Counted from the stretch's first letter, positions 19,791 to 28,217 are shown. The stretch is DNA of 55,184 bases from Prevotella sp. (GCA_017474845.1 JAFVGS010000013.1:1-55184), one strand, 5' to 3'. The notes: generated by a model not told the origin, from the sequence alone. Numbers and translations are program-made.

Positions 19791-21875
19791 ATGGCAAGCG
19801 GAAGAATTAAAGGCATCACGATTGAGATCGGAGGCGACACTACCCAGCTTGATAAGAGCCTGAAGGGTGTCGACAAGAGCCTCCGAACGACCCAGAGCAA
19901 CCTCCGGGACGTCAACAAATTACTGAAGTTCGATCCCAAGAACGTGGAGCTGCTCAAACAGAAGCAGGATCTGCTGACGCGGGCAGTCAATGACACTAAG
20001 ACGAGACTGGACACTCTCAAGGATGCCCAGGCTCAGATGGATGCCAAAGGGGTCGACAAGAATTCCGAAGAATACAGAGGTCTGCAGCGCGAGATCATCG
20101 ACACTACCAACAAACTGCAGACGTTAAAAAAAGAACAGGCAGATTTCGGGTCTGTCGCTTCTCAGGTCCTCAAGGCAACCGGCAAGGAACTGCAGACACT
20201 GGGACAGGACATCCAGAAGGTCGGCGATAATCTTACAAAGAAGTTCACCGCACCGCTTGCAGCAGTTGGCACCGCATCACTGGCGGCATGGGGACAGGTC
20301 GATGAAGGCCTCGACATTGTGATCCAGAAGACAGGCGCCACAGGTGACGCACTTGCAGGGATGCAGGACAGCGTGAAGAACATCGCCAATACCATCCCGA
20401 CATCGTTCGCCACAGCGGGCGAAGCAGTCGGAGAGGTCAACACCAGATTCGGATTGACTGGCGATGCCCTGGAAGATCTGTCGACAAAGTTCATCAAATT
20501 CGCGGATCTGAATGGCACAGACGTCACCAGTTCCGTCGACAGCGCTCAGAAAGCCCTGTCAGCGTTCGGTTTGACTGCAGACGATGCAGGCCTCTATCTG
20601 GATACACTGACCAAGGTGGGGCAGAATACAGGCATCTCAGTGGATACACTCTCGAGCGGTCTCACACGTAACGCCACAGCGTTCCAGGAAATGGGCCTCA
20701 GCATCGACCAGGCGGCGGTCCTGATGGGTCAGATTGAAATGTCCGGAGCGGACACCAACGCGGTGCTCGGAGGCCTCTCGAAGGCCCTCAAAAACGCCAG
20801 CAAAGACGGTGTGAGCATGGACAAGGCTCTGGCTGATCTGGAGAATAGCATCAAGAACGGAGCCTCTGACGCCGAAGGACTGGCAGCAGCATATGAATTA
20901 TTTGGCAAAAGCGGTGATCAGGTCTTCAATGCCCTGAAAAGCGGGTCCCTCTCGTTTCAGGATCTGAGCAAGAGCGCACTGGATGCAGGCGGAACTGTTG
21001 AGGACACATTCACAGCGATGCAGGATCCTGCTGATCAGTGGCAGGTCGTGCTCAATAACCTCATGGAATTGGGCTATGAGATCGGTGAGGCGATCATGCC
21101 CGCGATCCAGAAGGCAGTCGATGCCGTCATCCCGGTCATCCAGCAGTTAGTAGCATGGTGGGAAGGCCTCGGTGAAGATATGCAGGGCTTTATCGTCACA
21201 GCCGGCCTCGTGGTCGCTGCCATTGGCCCGATCATCTCCGTCGTTGGCACAGTCATCGGTGTAATCGGCAGCGTGACCAGTGCAATCGGAGCAGTGACCG
21301 GCGTGATCAGCACGGTGGTCGGTGTTCTGGGCGGACCGCTGACGATTGCGATCGGCGCAGCCATTGCGCTGGGCGTTGCTTTGTGGCAGAACTGGGACAC
21401 AGTAAAGCAGAAGGCTGCCGAACTGTATGAGAACGTGAAAACGAAGTTCGATGCAGTCAAGGAAGCCATCAGCACAGCGATCAACGGTGCAAAGGAAGCG
21501 GTCAAGTCTGCGATCGAGAAGATCAAAGGTTTCTTTAACTTCGAATTCAAGTGGCCAAAATTGAAGATGCCACATTTTTCTATATCCGGATCGATGAACC
21601 CGATCGACTGGCTGAAGCAGGGAGTTCCCAAGTTGTCGGTGGAGTGGTACAGAAAGGCAGAAAACACGCCATATCTGTTCAACTCTCCTTCCATCATCGG
21701 CGTTGGTGACGTCCCTGAGGTAGTCATCGGAGCGGATGCTTTCCGCCGGATCTCATCCGGATCCACGCAGAATATCACGATCATCCAGCAGCCGGGTCAG
21801 AGTGCTGATCAGCTGATCAAAGCGCTGAAGCGTGAACTGACGAGCGACATTCTCAGACAGGGGAGGGCTTGGTAA
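19791..21875 (+). CDS. Tape measure protein
   Basis: 694 residues. Residues 1-120 are coiled coil (DKSLKGVDKSLRTTQSNLRD region); 130-420 match the tail tape-measure core, rich in Gly/Ala helices (GEAVGEVNTRFGLTGDALED; MDKALADLENSIKNGASDAEG, given in part); about 464-533 is a long hydrophobic stretch that could enter the host membrane; the end (TIIQQPGQSADQLIKALKRE) is amphipathic. Using the usual 1.5 angstrom per residue, the tail would be about 100 nm. GGAGGA precedes the start. Confidence 0.92.
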   Translation: MASGRIKGITIEIGGDTTQLDKSLKGVDKSLRTTQSNLRDVNKLLKFDPKNVELLKQKQDLLTRAVNDTKTRLDTLKDAQAQMDAKGVDKNSEEYRGLQREIIDTTNKLQTLKKEQADFGSVASQVLKATGKELQTLGQDIQKVGDNLTKKFTAPLAAVGTASLAAWGQVDEGLDIVIQKTGATGDALAGMQDSVKNIANTIPTSFATAGEAVGEVNTRFGLTGDALEDLSTKFIKFADLNGTDVTSSVDSAQKALSAFGLTADDAGLYLDTLTKVGQNTGISVDTLSSGLTRNATAFQEMGLSIDQAAVLMGQIEMSGADTNAVLGGLSKALKNASKDGVSMDKALADLENSIKNGASDAEGLAAAYELFGKSGDQVFNALKSGSLSFQDLSKSALDAGGTVEDTFTAMQDPADQWQVVLNNLMELGYEIGEAIMPAIQKAVDAVIPVIQQLVAWWEGLGEDMQGFIVTAGLVVAAIGPIISVVGTVIGVIGSVTSAIGAVTGVISTVVGVLGGPLTIAIGAAIALGVALWQNWDTVKQKAAELYENVKTKFDAVKEAISTAINGAKEAVKSAIEKIKGFFNFEFKWPKLKMPHFSISGSMNPIDWLKQGVPKLSVEWYRKAENTPYLFNSPSIIGVGDVPEVVIGADAFRRISSGSTQNITIIQQPGQSADQLIKALKRELTSDILRQGRAW

Positions 21876-23003
21876 ATGAAAAAAGGATTCACATTCAACG
21901 GCCTGAAGTCCTCGGACTTTGGCGTATACATCACCGGAGAGGCTGTCTATGACGCCCCGGTCTATGATTACGACTTCGCCGAAGTCCCCGGACGGTCTGG
22001 GGACCTCATTCTGGATAATGGAAGATGGAACAACATCGAAGTCCGTTACCCGGCTGCAGTCCGTGACCTGACCAAGATGCAGGCCATCCGGGACTGGCTC
22101 AACGGTCCCAGAGGATACTGTGAACTGACGGATGACTACAATCCCGACCAGTATCGTCTGGCTGTGTTCAGCGGAGGCCTGTCTGTGTCTCCGTTCAACA
22201 ACAGAGCCGGGCGGTTCGATCTGGTGTTCAACTGCAAGCCTCAGCGGTTCTATAAGCCGGGAGTTTCATCTCGCTTTGCTCCGCTCTTCCAGGATGGCCT
22301 TTCATACTACACCAGCGATCTGCTTGCAATGGACACGACATTCGAGAATGAGACCTGTGTATTGATTCAGGAAAACACGACCGCTTCGGCTGCATTCGAA
22401 AATCTGGCGCACATTAATGTGTGGCGGGCATATGGCTCCGGATCATCGACCACTTACACCGGCACACAGGCGAGGGCACTGGTGCAGATGTCAGGCACTA
22501 CAGCAACAATAGATCTGTTTGACCTGACCGGGCACGGCAATGCTTACACGTATTACCAATTAGTATTTACGAATACTAATATTAATTATCATTTCAAAGC
22601 ATCGAATGGCGCAGATGTGCGGATCAGGTCGGCGATTACTCTGTACAACCCGACCCCATACGCATCCAAGCCTCTGCTGCTGTTCTACTCGTCCCAGTCA
22701 TCAGGCACAGACGGAGCAGTCCCTGCCATCGTGGTCAACGGCATCGAGGTGGATGCTGATGGCTTCAATGGGACTTTATACGTGGACTGTGATCTGCAGG
22801 ATGCCTATCTGATCACAGACGGCCAGAAGGTCAACGGCAACAGTTACGTTACACTGACGGACGATGGTGAAATCACCACAGAATTCCCTGTTCTGAAATC
22901 AGGATCCAACACGATCAGCATGATCCCGGACGTCACGATCACCTCAGACATCCGCCTGGGCGAGTGCTGGGTGGAGATCGATCCGAGGTGGTTCACGATA
23001 TGA
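21876..23003 (+). CDS. Distal tail protein (Dit)
   Basis: 375 residues. The N-terminal Dit/Sipho_tail domain is clear: FTFNGLKSSDFGVYI, then AEVPGRSGDLILDNGRWNN (about 36-54), and NRAGRFDLVFNCKPQRFYKPG (ending near 129). The C-terminal part is a beta sandwich ending ECWVEIDPRWFTI. Between them is an insertion (about 150-275) resembling a carbohydrate-binding-type domain, with a locally AT-rich segment. Dit forms the hub between the tail tube and the adsorption apparatus. It starts directly after the tape-measure stop. Confidence 0.85.
   Translation: MKKGFTFNGLKSSDFGVYITGEAVYDAPVYDYDFAEVPGRSGDLILDNGRWNNIEVRYPAAVRDLTKMQAIRDWLNGPRGYCELTDDYNPDQYRLAVFSGGLSVSPFNNRAGRFDLVFNCKPQRFYKPGVSSRFAPLFQDGLSYYTSDLLAMDTTFENETCVLIQENTTASAAFENLAHINVWRAYGSGSSTTYTGTQARALVQMSGTTATIDLFDLTGHGNAYTYYQLVFTNTNINYHFKASNGADVRIRSAITLYNPTPYASKPLLLFYSSQSSGTDGAVPAIVVNGIEVDADGFNGTLYVDCDLQDAYLITDGQKVNGNSYVTLTDDGEITTEFPVLKSGSNTISMIPDVTITSDIRLGECWVEIDPRWFTI
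22559..22580. other. AT-rich perfect hairpin inside the Dit gene
   Basis: ATTAGTATT and AATACTAAT are perfect complements around TACG. The surrounding 50 bases are conspicuously AT-rich and use codons (TTA, GTA, AAT, ATT) unlike the rest of the gene, suggesting an inserted or recombined patch. Confidence 0.5.
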
Positions 23004-24067
23004 TCCCGACACTTTACGAAAAAACAGAGACCACATTCCGCAGCAATGGACTTGGAGCGCTCGCCGACTGCACGGAGGCAATTGCTCATCAGGTCCGCAA
23101 CGGAGAGAACACGGCTACGATCCGGATGCCGATCGACGGCAGACATGCCAAAGACATCCAGGTCGGCAGGATCGTGGTCATGGACACAGACCACCGCCTG
23201 CGCAGACAGCCGTATGACATCGTACAGGTCAATAAGGACCTGAGCGGATGGTTGTCCATCCAGCTCGAACATGTGCGCCACAGGCTCCGCTACAGCGTCC
23301 TGCGGCCTTTTACTGCATCCGGCATCGCTGATCTTTTTGCCAAGTTGGACGCGAATGCCAGTGCACAGTACATCGAAGGAAATGTCTTCACGTTTGAGAC
23401 CGACCTGACGAGCACATCGTCCTATACGGTGCCGGGTTATCAGAGCGTACTGGACACACTGGGAGGCTCTGAGGGCTCTGTTCTGGACGTTTACGGCGGC
23501 TTTTACGAATGGGATGGATTCACGGTCAGACTGCTGAAAAGACGCGGCCAGGACAACGGCGTGGTGGTTCGCTACGCAAAAAACCTGACAGCACTGGACG
23601 ATGAGACCGAGGACACGAACGTGGTGAATGGCGTGTTCCCGATCTGGACAAGCGGAAGCACCACAGTGACGGCCGGCACGATCGTCACAGCCGGAGACCG
23701 GACGCTGTATCCATACCGGCGAACACAGGTCGTGGACTTCTCCGGAGACTTCCAGAGCCAGCCGACCGCGACACAGCTGCAGAACGCGGCATCCGCATGG
23801 CTGGCAAAACGCAGCCAAACACCGGAGCGGTCGCTTTCTGCTGCATATGTCCCGCTTTACCAGTCCATCGAATACAAGGATCTTGCAAACGCGGAACAGG
23901 TGGCACTGGATGACACGATCCATCTGGTCGTCCCGGAGCCGTTCAACGTCAACGCGACCGCCCGGGTCGTTGAGACTTATTTCGACAATTTACGCAGCCG
24001 TTACCAGAGCGTGGTGATCGGCACGATCAGGCCGACGATCACGGACGCGATCCGGTCGGTCAAATAG
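23000..24067 (+). CDS. Tail-associated protein (Tal-like, baseplate hub)
   Basis: 355 residues from ATG 23000, overlapping the Dit stop (ATGA). The N-terminal part (IPTLYEKTETTF; ALADCTEAIAHQVRNGENT) and the beta-rich middle follow the prophage endopeptidase-tail (gp27-like hub) pattern. The ending SRYQSVVIGTIRPTITDAI is typical of this family. I see no peptidase domain at the C-terminus, so this is a short Tal that caps the tail without a wall-degrading module. Confidence 0.78.
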   Translation: MIPTLYEKTETTFRSNGLGALADCTEAIAHQVRNGENTATIRMPIDGRHAKDIQVGRIVVMDTDHRLRRQPYDIVQVNKDLSGWLSIQLEHVRHRLRYSVLRPFTASGIADLFAKLDANASAQYIEGNVFTFETDLTSTSSYTVPGYQSVLDTLGGSEGSVLDVYGGFYEWDGFTVRLLKRRGQDNGVVVRYAKNLTALDDETEDTNVVNGVFPIWTSGSTTVTAGTIVTAGDRTLYPYRRTQVVDFSGDFQSQPTATQLQNAASAWLAKRSQTPERSLSAAYVPLYQSIEYKDLANAEQVALDDTIHLVVPEPFNVNATARVVETYFDNLRSRYQSVVIGTIRPTITDAIRSVK

Positions 24068-24079
24068 GAGGAGAATGTT

Positions 24080-24427
24080 ATGAGATCAGGAATCTCGCAG
24101 GAATATTATCAGGAATGGGTGAGAGGCGACACGATCAGCTTCGGCGTTGAGTTTTCCGACCTCTCCGCCACGATCAACGAGGTCTATCTGTCGTGCCGTC
24201 AGTACTATGGTGCGCCCTCGTATGTGTTCCAGGTCAAAATGTCAGATGGTTACATCACGACCGACGGAAACGGGAAATTCTTCTTCCGTGTACCGCCGGA
24301 GATGACTGCCGATCTGACGCCTGGCATGTATGTCTATGATGTGCAGTTCGACTATGATGGGCAGGACGTCGTCACACCTATGATCGGGCCGCTGAAACTG
24401 ACCTATGGCGTTACGGAGGGCGAATAA
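24080..24427 (+). CDS. Small baseplate-like beta protein
   Basis: 115 residues, beta-rich: WVRGDTISFGVEFSDL (about 14-29), YVFQVKMSDGYITTD and MYVYDVQFDYDGQDVV strands. This matches the single-domain proteins between Tal and fibre genes in Firmicutes phages, similar to the N-terminal domain of BppU. AGGAGG precedes the start; the stop overlaps the fibre start (TAATG). Confidence 0.65.
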   Translation: MRSGISQEYYQEWVRGDTISFGVEFSDLSATINEVYLSCRQYYGAPSYVFQVKMSDGYITTDGNGKFFFRVPPEMTADLTPGMYVYDVQFDYDGQDVVTPMIGPLKLTYGVTEGE

Positions 24428-25404
24428 TGTCTGAATATAATTTCCACTTTGATTGGAACAAGATTTCCACCCTCGGCAAAGTCCGTATCTTGGTTGAGCA
24501 GGTTGTCGGCAGTCCTTCACAGGCACAGATCAGTCAGGCGGTAGCGGACTACATCGATTCGCATCCGGGTGCACTGAGCCCACTGTCACAGGCAACTAAG
24601 TCAGCCCTGCTCGATATCGCTGAGCATGTGGCTTACATCGATGCCAACGGTCAGTCCTACTACAATGCACTGAGTGCGGCGCTGAATGCGAAGGCGCTGT
24701 TGAGCATCACTGCGGTTTATACGCAGACGATGACCGTCATTGCATCGGACAGCCTCGACATTCTGAAGGATGACCTTGTTGTCACGGGCTACTACGATGA
24801 TGGCACAAGCGCACCGATTGATGACTACACGCTGAGCGGAACGCTCACAGCAGGAACGAGCACTATCACGGCAGAGTATAGCGGCATGACCGCATCATTC
24901 GATGTGACGGTATCAAGCGCCTTGTATAAACTTCCTGTCGTTCCAGAGACCACGGTTACAAGCAGCGGACGGACGGCGACCGTCTCAGTATCTGCCGACG
25001 GTCTGATTACCTATTCCGGTGCTATCCGTGACGGTATTTACATCAAACCAGACGGAACGGTAACAGCAACGCAACCACAAGGGACAACGTGGTGGTCAGC
25101 AACAGCAGGCGACAATATCGACTGGAATATTCATGATATTACTTGGACAGCAGGGAGCGGAAGCAGTCAGAGTCAGGACTTTAAATGGGCAAATGCGGAT
25201 GCATCAGGGAACCTGATGACCATTTCTCACGCAGTCGCATCTGGCAGTAGCGGAACGGATGGGGAAGTCATCAAAAACTATCCGAGTTACGGAAACAGCA
25301 GAAACTATAGTGCTTTATGTTTCCAGTGGACGAACAATCCGTCGGAAGGTGGAACGGTATCATTCCGCATTGAGGTAAACGTAAACGGAGCGAAGTATTT
25401 CTGA
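24427..25404 (+). CDS. Tail-tip fibre protein with Ig-like domain
   Basis: 325 residues. A helical N-terminus (1-88, with the recurrent phage motif LLDIAEHVAYIDANGQSYYNAL) is followed by a bacterial Ig-like domain (about 92-165; LKDDLVVTGYYDDGTSAPI) and a Ser/Thr/Gly-rich C-terminal region (170-325) that probably binds the host surface. Its position after Tal and the low sequence complexity fit a receptor-binding or adhesion fibre. It is coupled to the next gene by TGATG. Confidence 0.7.
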   Translation: MSEYNFHFDWNKISTLGKVRILVEQVVGSPSQAQISQAVADYIDSHPGALSPLSQATKSALLDIAEHVAYIDANGQSYYNALSAALNAKALLSITAVYTQTMTVIASDSLDILKDDLVVTGYYDDGTSAPIDDYTLSGTLTAGTSTITAEYSGMTASFDVTVSSALYKLPVVPETTVTSSGRTATVSVSADGLITYSGAIRDGIYIKPDGTVTATQPQGTTWWSATAGDNIDWNIHDITWTAGSGSSQSQDFKWANADASGNLMTISHAVASGSSGTDGEVIKNYPSYGNSRNYSALCFQWTNNPSEGGTVSFRIEVNVNGAKYF

Positions 25405-26267
25405 TGATTTACGATGTCAACGGGAACGCACTGACGGACGCCTACGATGTCAACGGCAACGCATTAGCACAGGCGTACGACATCAACGGGAATCCGCTTA
25501 TGGATTTAACGCTGAAGGTCATGACCTACAATGTCGGTCAGTGGTATATCGGAAACGGTTCGGTCGTTCCGTCTGCTAAGGATGCGCAGTATTATGCTTT
25601 GCAGAATGCCATTATTGGCGGTCAAGATGCGGACATTGTTACTATGCAGGAATATACGAAGCAGTTCAGCGGAACAGGCAGAACAGCCAAGTCACTGCTT
25701 GAACAGTATTATCCGTATGTACATGAGGAAAGCGGAACCAGTAACTATTTCGGGAGAGCCATCGCATCAAAGTATCCTATTGCATCGTATACGGCAAATG
25801 TCTATGCGGATGATGCAAACGGCAGATATTACGACATGGCTGTCATTCAGATCGGTAGCAGACAGATTGATGTAATAGTCACACATCTGCATCCAAGTGA
25901 CCAGAGCGAGAAGATCAGAACCGCAAAGATTCTGTTTGACTACGCTCAGACATTGCCGAATCCGTATATCATCGGCGGCGATTTTAACAGCACACTGAAA
26001 GACCCATTTTCGACAGTCAACGCGGCGATTTACGACCAGTTTTTAAACGCAGGCGACACCATTGCAAACGATGGCGCATTTGGCATTCTGCCGACCGCAT
26101 GCAACAGCGACAACTGGGCAGCGGAATCATTCGCTATTGACAATATCATCTGCGCAGAAGGAATTACGATTGATGCAGTCTGGACTGACCAGACGAAACT
26201 GACGGATTCTATACAGGAAGGCAAAATCGACCATATTCCATTGATAGCGGAGGTGACAATATCATGA
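25404..26267 (+). CDS. Tail-linked DNase I-like (EEP) nuclease with YDVNGN repeats
   Basis: 287 residues. Three 11-residue repeats YDVNGNAL, YDVNGNAL and YDINGNPL (3-10, 14-21, 25-32) precede a complete endonuclease/exonuclease/phosphatase fold: N43 in MTYNVG, E83 in MQEY, H161 in THLHP, D193 and N195 in GGDFNS, D246 and N247 in AIDNI, and D276-H277 in IDHIPLI. All expected catalytic positions are intact. The repeats look like a tail-anchoring or assembly segment. It sits among tail-tip genes; it may act on DNA at entry or on a surface phosphoester, which cannot be told here. The second copy has a 3-residue insertion after Y134. Confidence 0.82.
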   Translation: MIYDVNGNALTDAYDVNGNALAQAYDINGNPLMDLTLKVMTYNVGQWYIGNGSVVPSAKDAQYYALQNAIIGGQDADIVTMQEYTKQFSGTGRTAKSLLEQYYPYVHEESGTSNYFGRAIASKYPIASYTANVYADDANGRYYDMAVIQIGSRQIDVIVTHLHPSDQSEKIRTAKILFDYAQTLPNPYIIGGDFNSTLKDPFSTVNAAIYDQFLNAGDTIANDGAFGILPTACNSDNWAAESFAIDNIICAEGITIDAVWTDQTKLTDSIQEGKIDHIPLIAEVTIS

Positions 26268-26308
26268 CCTACGACCGCATGGTTTTGTTTAAAGGGGGCA
26301 AAGCATGA
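26264..26308 (+). CDS. 14-residue peptide gene
   Basis: ATG 26264 overlaps the nuclease stop (ATGA), is preceded by a strong GGAGGTGA, and ends in a TGA that overlaps the next ATG (26305). It encodes MTYDRMVLFKGGKA. The excellent ribosome site and coupling argue for translation, perhaps only to pass ribosomes to the next frame. Confidence 0.35.
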   Translation: MTYDRMVLFKGGKA

Positions 26309-26445
26309 TTCATCACTACATCACACAGTACATCGAAGAGGGTAAGCACTATGCAGAAGCATGGATTCAAGTGGACGTTTTCGGCAGATGCTTCTGTTTA
26401 TGGAAGAAAAGAATTGAGGTGAAGCATGGAAAACATGGAAAATAA
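26305..26445 (+). CDS. Hypothetical 46-residue protein
   Basis: ATG 26305, with AAGGGGG upstream, gives 46 residues: MIHHYITQYIEEGKHYAEAW at the start, a WIQVDVFGRCFCLWKKR strand region and a basic end. Its 3' end overlaps the next gene by 20 bases. Small proteins of this form (strand-turn-strand, CFCLW) occur before lysis genes in Firmicutes phages. Function unknown. Confidence 0.5.
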   Translation: MIHHYITQYIEEGKHYAEAWIQVDVFGRCFCLWKKRIEVKHGKHGK

Positions 26446-26689
26446 AGCGCACGATATTGTAATCAATTACATTGAAGAGCATCTCGATAAATCCGATAAT
26501 CCTACTGAATTTTCGGTTTATACCGTTTGGAAATGCAAGGCACTTCAGAACTGGAAGTTCCTCATTTCCAGCAGTCTGTATGATGGAATGTATTATGAAC
26601 TGACATATAACGGTGACAAAAAAGAATGGTATCTGGACGCATACAAAAAGTTTGAGAACAGATGCATATCAGAGGTAAATCATGATTAA
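26426..26689 (+). CDS. DUF6275-like small phage protein
   Basis: 87 residues. ENKAHDIVINYIEEHLDKSD (a helix, 5-24) followed by FSVYTVWKCKALQNWKFLISSSLYDGMYYELTYNGDKKEWYLDAYKKFEN (named here only by its ends, F29 and N78) reads like the DUF6275 family, common beside phage lysis cassettes and of unknown role. GAGGTGAA precedes the start. The gene overlaps the endolysin start by 8 bases. Confidence 0.65.
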   Translation: MENMENKAHDIVINYIEEHLDKSDNPTEFSVYTVWKCKALQNWKFLISSSLYDGMYYELTYNGDKKEWYLDAYKKFENRCISEVNHD

Positions 26690-27503
26690 CCTTTGCTATG
26701 GCATGAAAGTGATCAACATTTCTCAGTTGCCGTATTCATCCTTCAGCCATCCGAACGGGGCTATGGATTTATGTGGCTCCGACAACGGAATTGACTTCTG
26801 GTTTGCGCAAGGTGACTGGAAATGTCTGGCGGGTCCGTGGGGAAACGGCACGTACTTTTTCACGCATGTAGATGCAAACGGACGCTATGAAAAGGTGCAT
26901 TGTGCAGACGGAAAAGACCGCTATGTAACTATTGCTCTGACACATTCGGAAGAACGGTATGTTAACACTGTTGTGGGTAAAATCTACAGAAACGGACAGT
27001 CAATGTACGAAGAAGGTAAAAAGGGGTTCGCAACTGGCAATCACATCCACTATGAAGTTGCAGAAGGAATTCAAACTACTAAGACCTATGATAGTACAAA
27101 GAAAGTCTATCGCATGAGTGGTGAGTTAAACCCACTGAAAGTAACATATGTGAATAGGGCTTTCAGTACAATTAAATATTCACACGGACAAGTATTACCT
27201 GCTGTCAACAGCATCACGTATTATCCGCCAAAAGAAGAGGAGGACACGGAACCTATGTATTTTTATGCTGACAAAATGCCCTGTCGCATCAGGGCGAAAC
27301 TTGAGTTCAAAGATGGGAAACCTGTCGGAAAGATTTTGGCTACTATGCCAAAAGGATCCAAAGCACTCATCACGCATCTGACTAACAGATTCGAAAAAGA
27401 CGGCTATGAATGGTTCCAAGTTAAATACGAAACACCTACAGGTGAGATTGTAGAAGGATATGTACAAGGTGATTTACAGGCATATCTGGTTAAGAGGGTT
27501 TAA
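26682..27503 (+). CDS. Endolysin: M23-like peptidase with C-terminal SH3-like domain
   Basis: 273 residues. The catalytic part (about 10-160) has the zinc ligands of M23 peptidases: H23 and D29 in SHPNGAMDLCG, and H121/H123 in GNHIHYEV, with H88 in ALTHSEE as a further active-site candidate. A linker (YYPPKEEEDTEP) leads to an SH3-like wall-binding domain (about 200-270; MPKGSKALITH, GYEWFQVKY, EGYVQGDL). No signal peptide, so it needs the holin that follows. It cuts peptidoglycan cross-bridges or stems during lysis. Confidence 0.8.
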   Translation: MINLCYGMKVINISQLPYSSFSHPNGAMDLCGSDNGIDFWFAQGDWKCLAGPWGNGTYFFTHVDANGRYEKVHCADGKDRYVTIALTHSEERYVNTVVGKIYRNGQSMYEEGKKGFATGNHIHYEVAEGIQTTKTYDSTKKVYRMSGELNPLKVTYVNRAFSTIKYSHGQVLPAVNSITYYPPKEEEDTEPMYFYADKMPCRIRAKLEFKDGKPVGKILATMPKGSKALITHLTNRFEKDGYEWFQVKYETPTGEIVEGYVQGDLQAYLVKRV

Positions 27504-27505
27504 AT

Positions 27506-27742
27506 ATGAGAATCTCTGACAGCGCATATGACGCACTGAAGTTCATTTCGATTTACTGCATTCCTAGCATTGCAACGCTCTGGCTGACGATTGGACAGGT
27601 ATGGAATCTGCCTTACACGGTTGAGATCGGAACGACCATCAGCGCCATCGGTGTGTGCATTGCAGGATGCATTGGTCTGTCGACAGCAGCATATGAGAAG
27701 GCTTTGAAAGAGGAGCATGAAGGTATCAGCGATGACGAGTGA
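27506..27742 (+). CDS. Holin
   Basis: 78 residues with two membrane helices (about 10-33, FISIYCIPSIATLWLTIGQVW; about 40-62, IGTTISAIGVCIAGCIGLST) joined by a short loop and followed by an acidic tail EEHEGISDDE. Size, topology and position straight after the endolysin match phage holins of the phi-LC3/Dp-1 kind. It releases the endolysin through the membrane at lysis time. Confidence 0.85.
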   Translation: MRISDSAYDALKFISIYCIPSIATLWLTIGQVWNLPYTVEIGTTISAIGVCIAGCIGLSTAAYEKALKEEHEGISDDE

Positions 27743-28124
27743 ACAGATCGTTGGCTACCTCGTGACCGTAGTGGTCGCTATCTTAGGGTCGAGTTGGGTG
27801 GGCGATTGGCTTAAAGCACGCAGAGAACGCAAGAGCGGTATGGTGACCACAAACCAGATTCTGGATGCCGTGAAGAGTCTGCGTGCCGACTTTGATGAGG
27901 AGAAAGCGATACAGGCAAGAGTGCGAATCGTAAAATTTAATGACGAAATCTTAACGGATCAACGGCACAGCAAGGAGTCGTTTGACCAAGTCTTGTCGGA
28001 CATCGACACATACGACCGCTATTGCTCAGAGCATCCTCAGTTCGTTAACAGTAAAACCAAACTTTCCTCAGAGAACATTCGAAGGACGTATCAGGAGTGC
28101 GAGTCGAAGCACTCATTTCTCTGA
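27732..28124 (+). CDS. Membrane-anchored protein beside holin
   Basis: 130 residues from ATG 27732 (AAGG upstream); ATG 27717 is an alternative but lies too near its GAGGAG. A single N-terminal membrane helix (EQIVGYLVTVVVAILGSSWV) is followed by a basic stretch (KARRERK) and a helical soluble domain with the pattern RIVKFNDEIL and FDQVLSDIDTYDRYCSEHP, which recurs in holin-adjacent proteins of Firmicutes phages. It may be an antiholin or a second holin; the family has no proven role that I know. Confidence 0.7.
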   Translation: MTSEQIVGYLVTVVVAILGSSWVGDWLKARRERKSGMVTTNQILDAVKSLRADFDEEKAIQARVRIVKFNDEILTDQRHSKESFDQVLSDIDTYDRYCSEHPQFVNSKTKLSSENIRRTYQECESKHSFL

Positions 28125-28157
28125 GCATATCAACTATTTTCTTTTAGGGTGCAAAGT

Positions 28158-28191
28158 ACCGCAGTGTCTTCCATCACTGCGGTCTTTTTTT
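28158..28191 (+). terminator. Late operon terminator
   Basis: ACCGCAGTG (28158-28166) pairs perfectly with CACTGCGGT (28175-28183), followed by C and seven T. A textbook intrinsic terminator 33 bases after the last late gene. Confidence 0.92.
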
Positions 28192-28197
28192 GTGCCT

Positions 28198-28217
28198 GTG
28201 AGATGAATGTGAGATGA
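28198..28217 (+). repeat. Integrase arm-type repeat, left
   Basis: GTGAGATGAATGTGAGATGA. It differs by one base from 28368-28387 and is itself a near-tandem of GTGAGATGA. The two sites are 170 bases apart, in the same orientation. Confidence 0.7.

Larger units (their letters stand above)
1..25919. repeat. Direct repeat, first copy of the phage unit (overlapping part)
   Basis: This stretch recurs at 29257-55184. The only differences I found are a silent T at 1323 (C at 30579) and a single AATGTCTAT at 25797-25805 that is doubled in the second copy. Bases 25920-29256 occur only once because the window ends before the second copy reaches them. Confidence 0.97.

Noticed and set aside
22844-23923. 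Long minus-strand open frame opposite Dit and Tal
   Set aside because: Antisense to two well-supported tail genes; the composition is that of a shadow frame.
24427-26267. Diversity-generating retroelement acting on tail-tip genes
   Set aside because: No reverse transcriptase, template repeat or variable repeat; the 9-base duplication is simple slippage.
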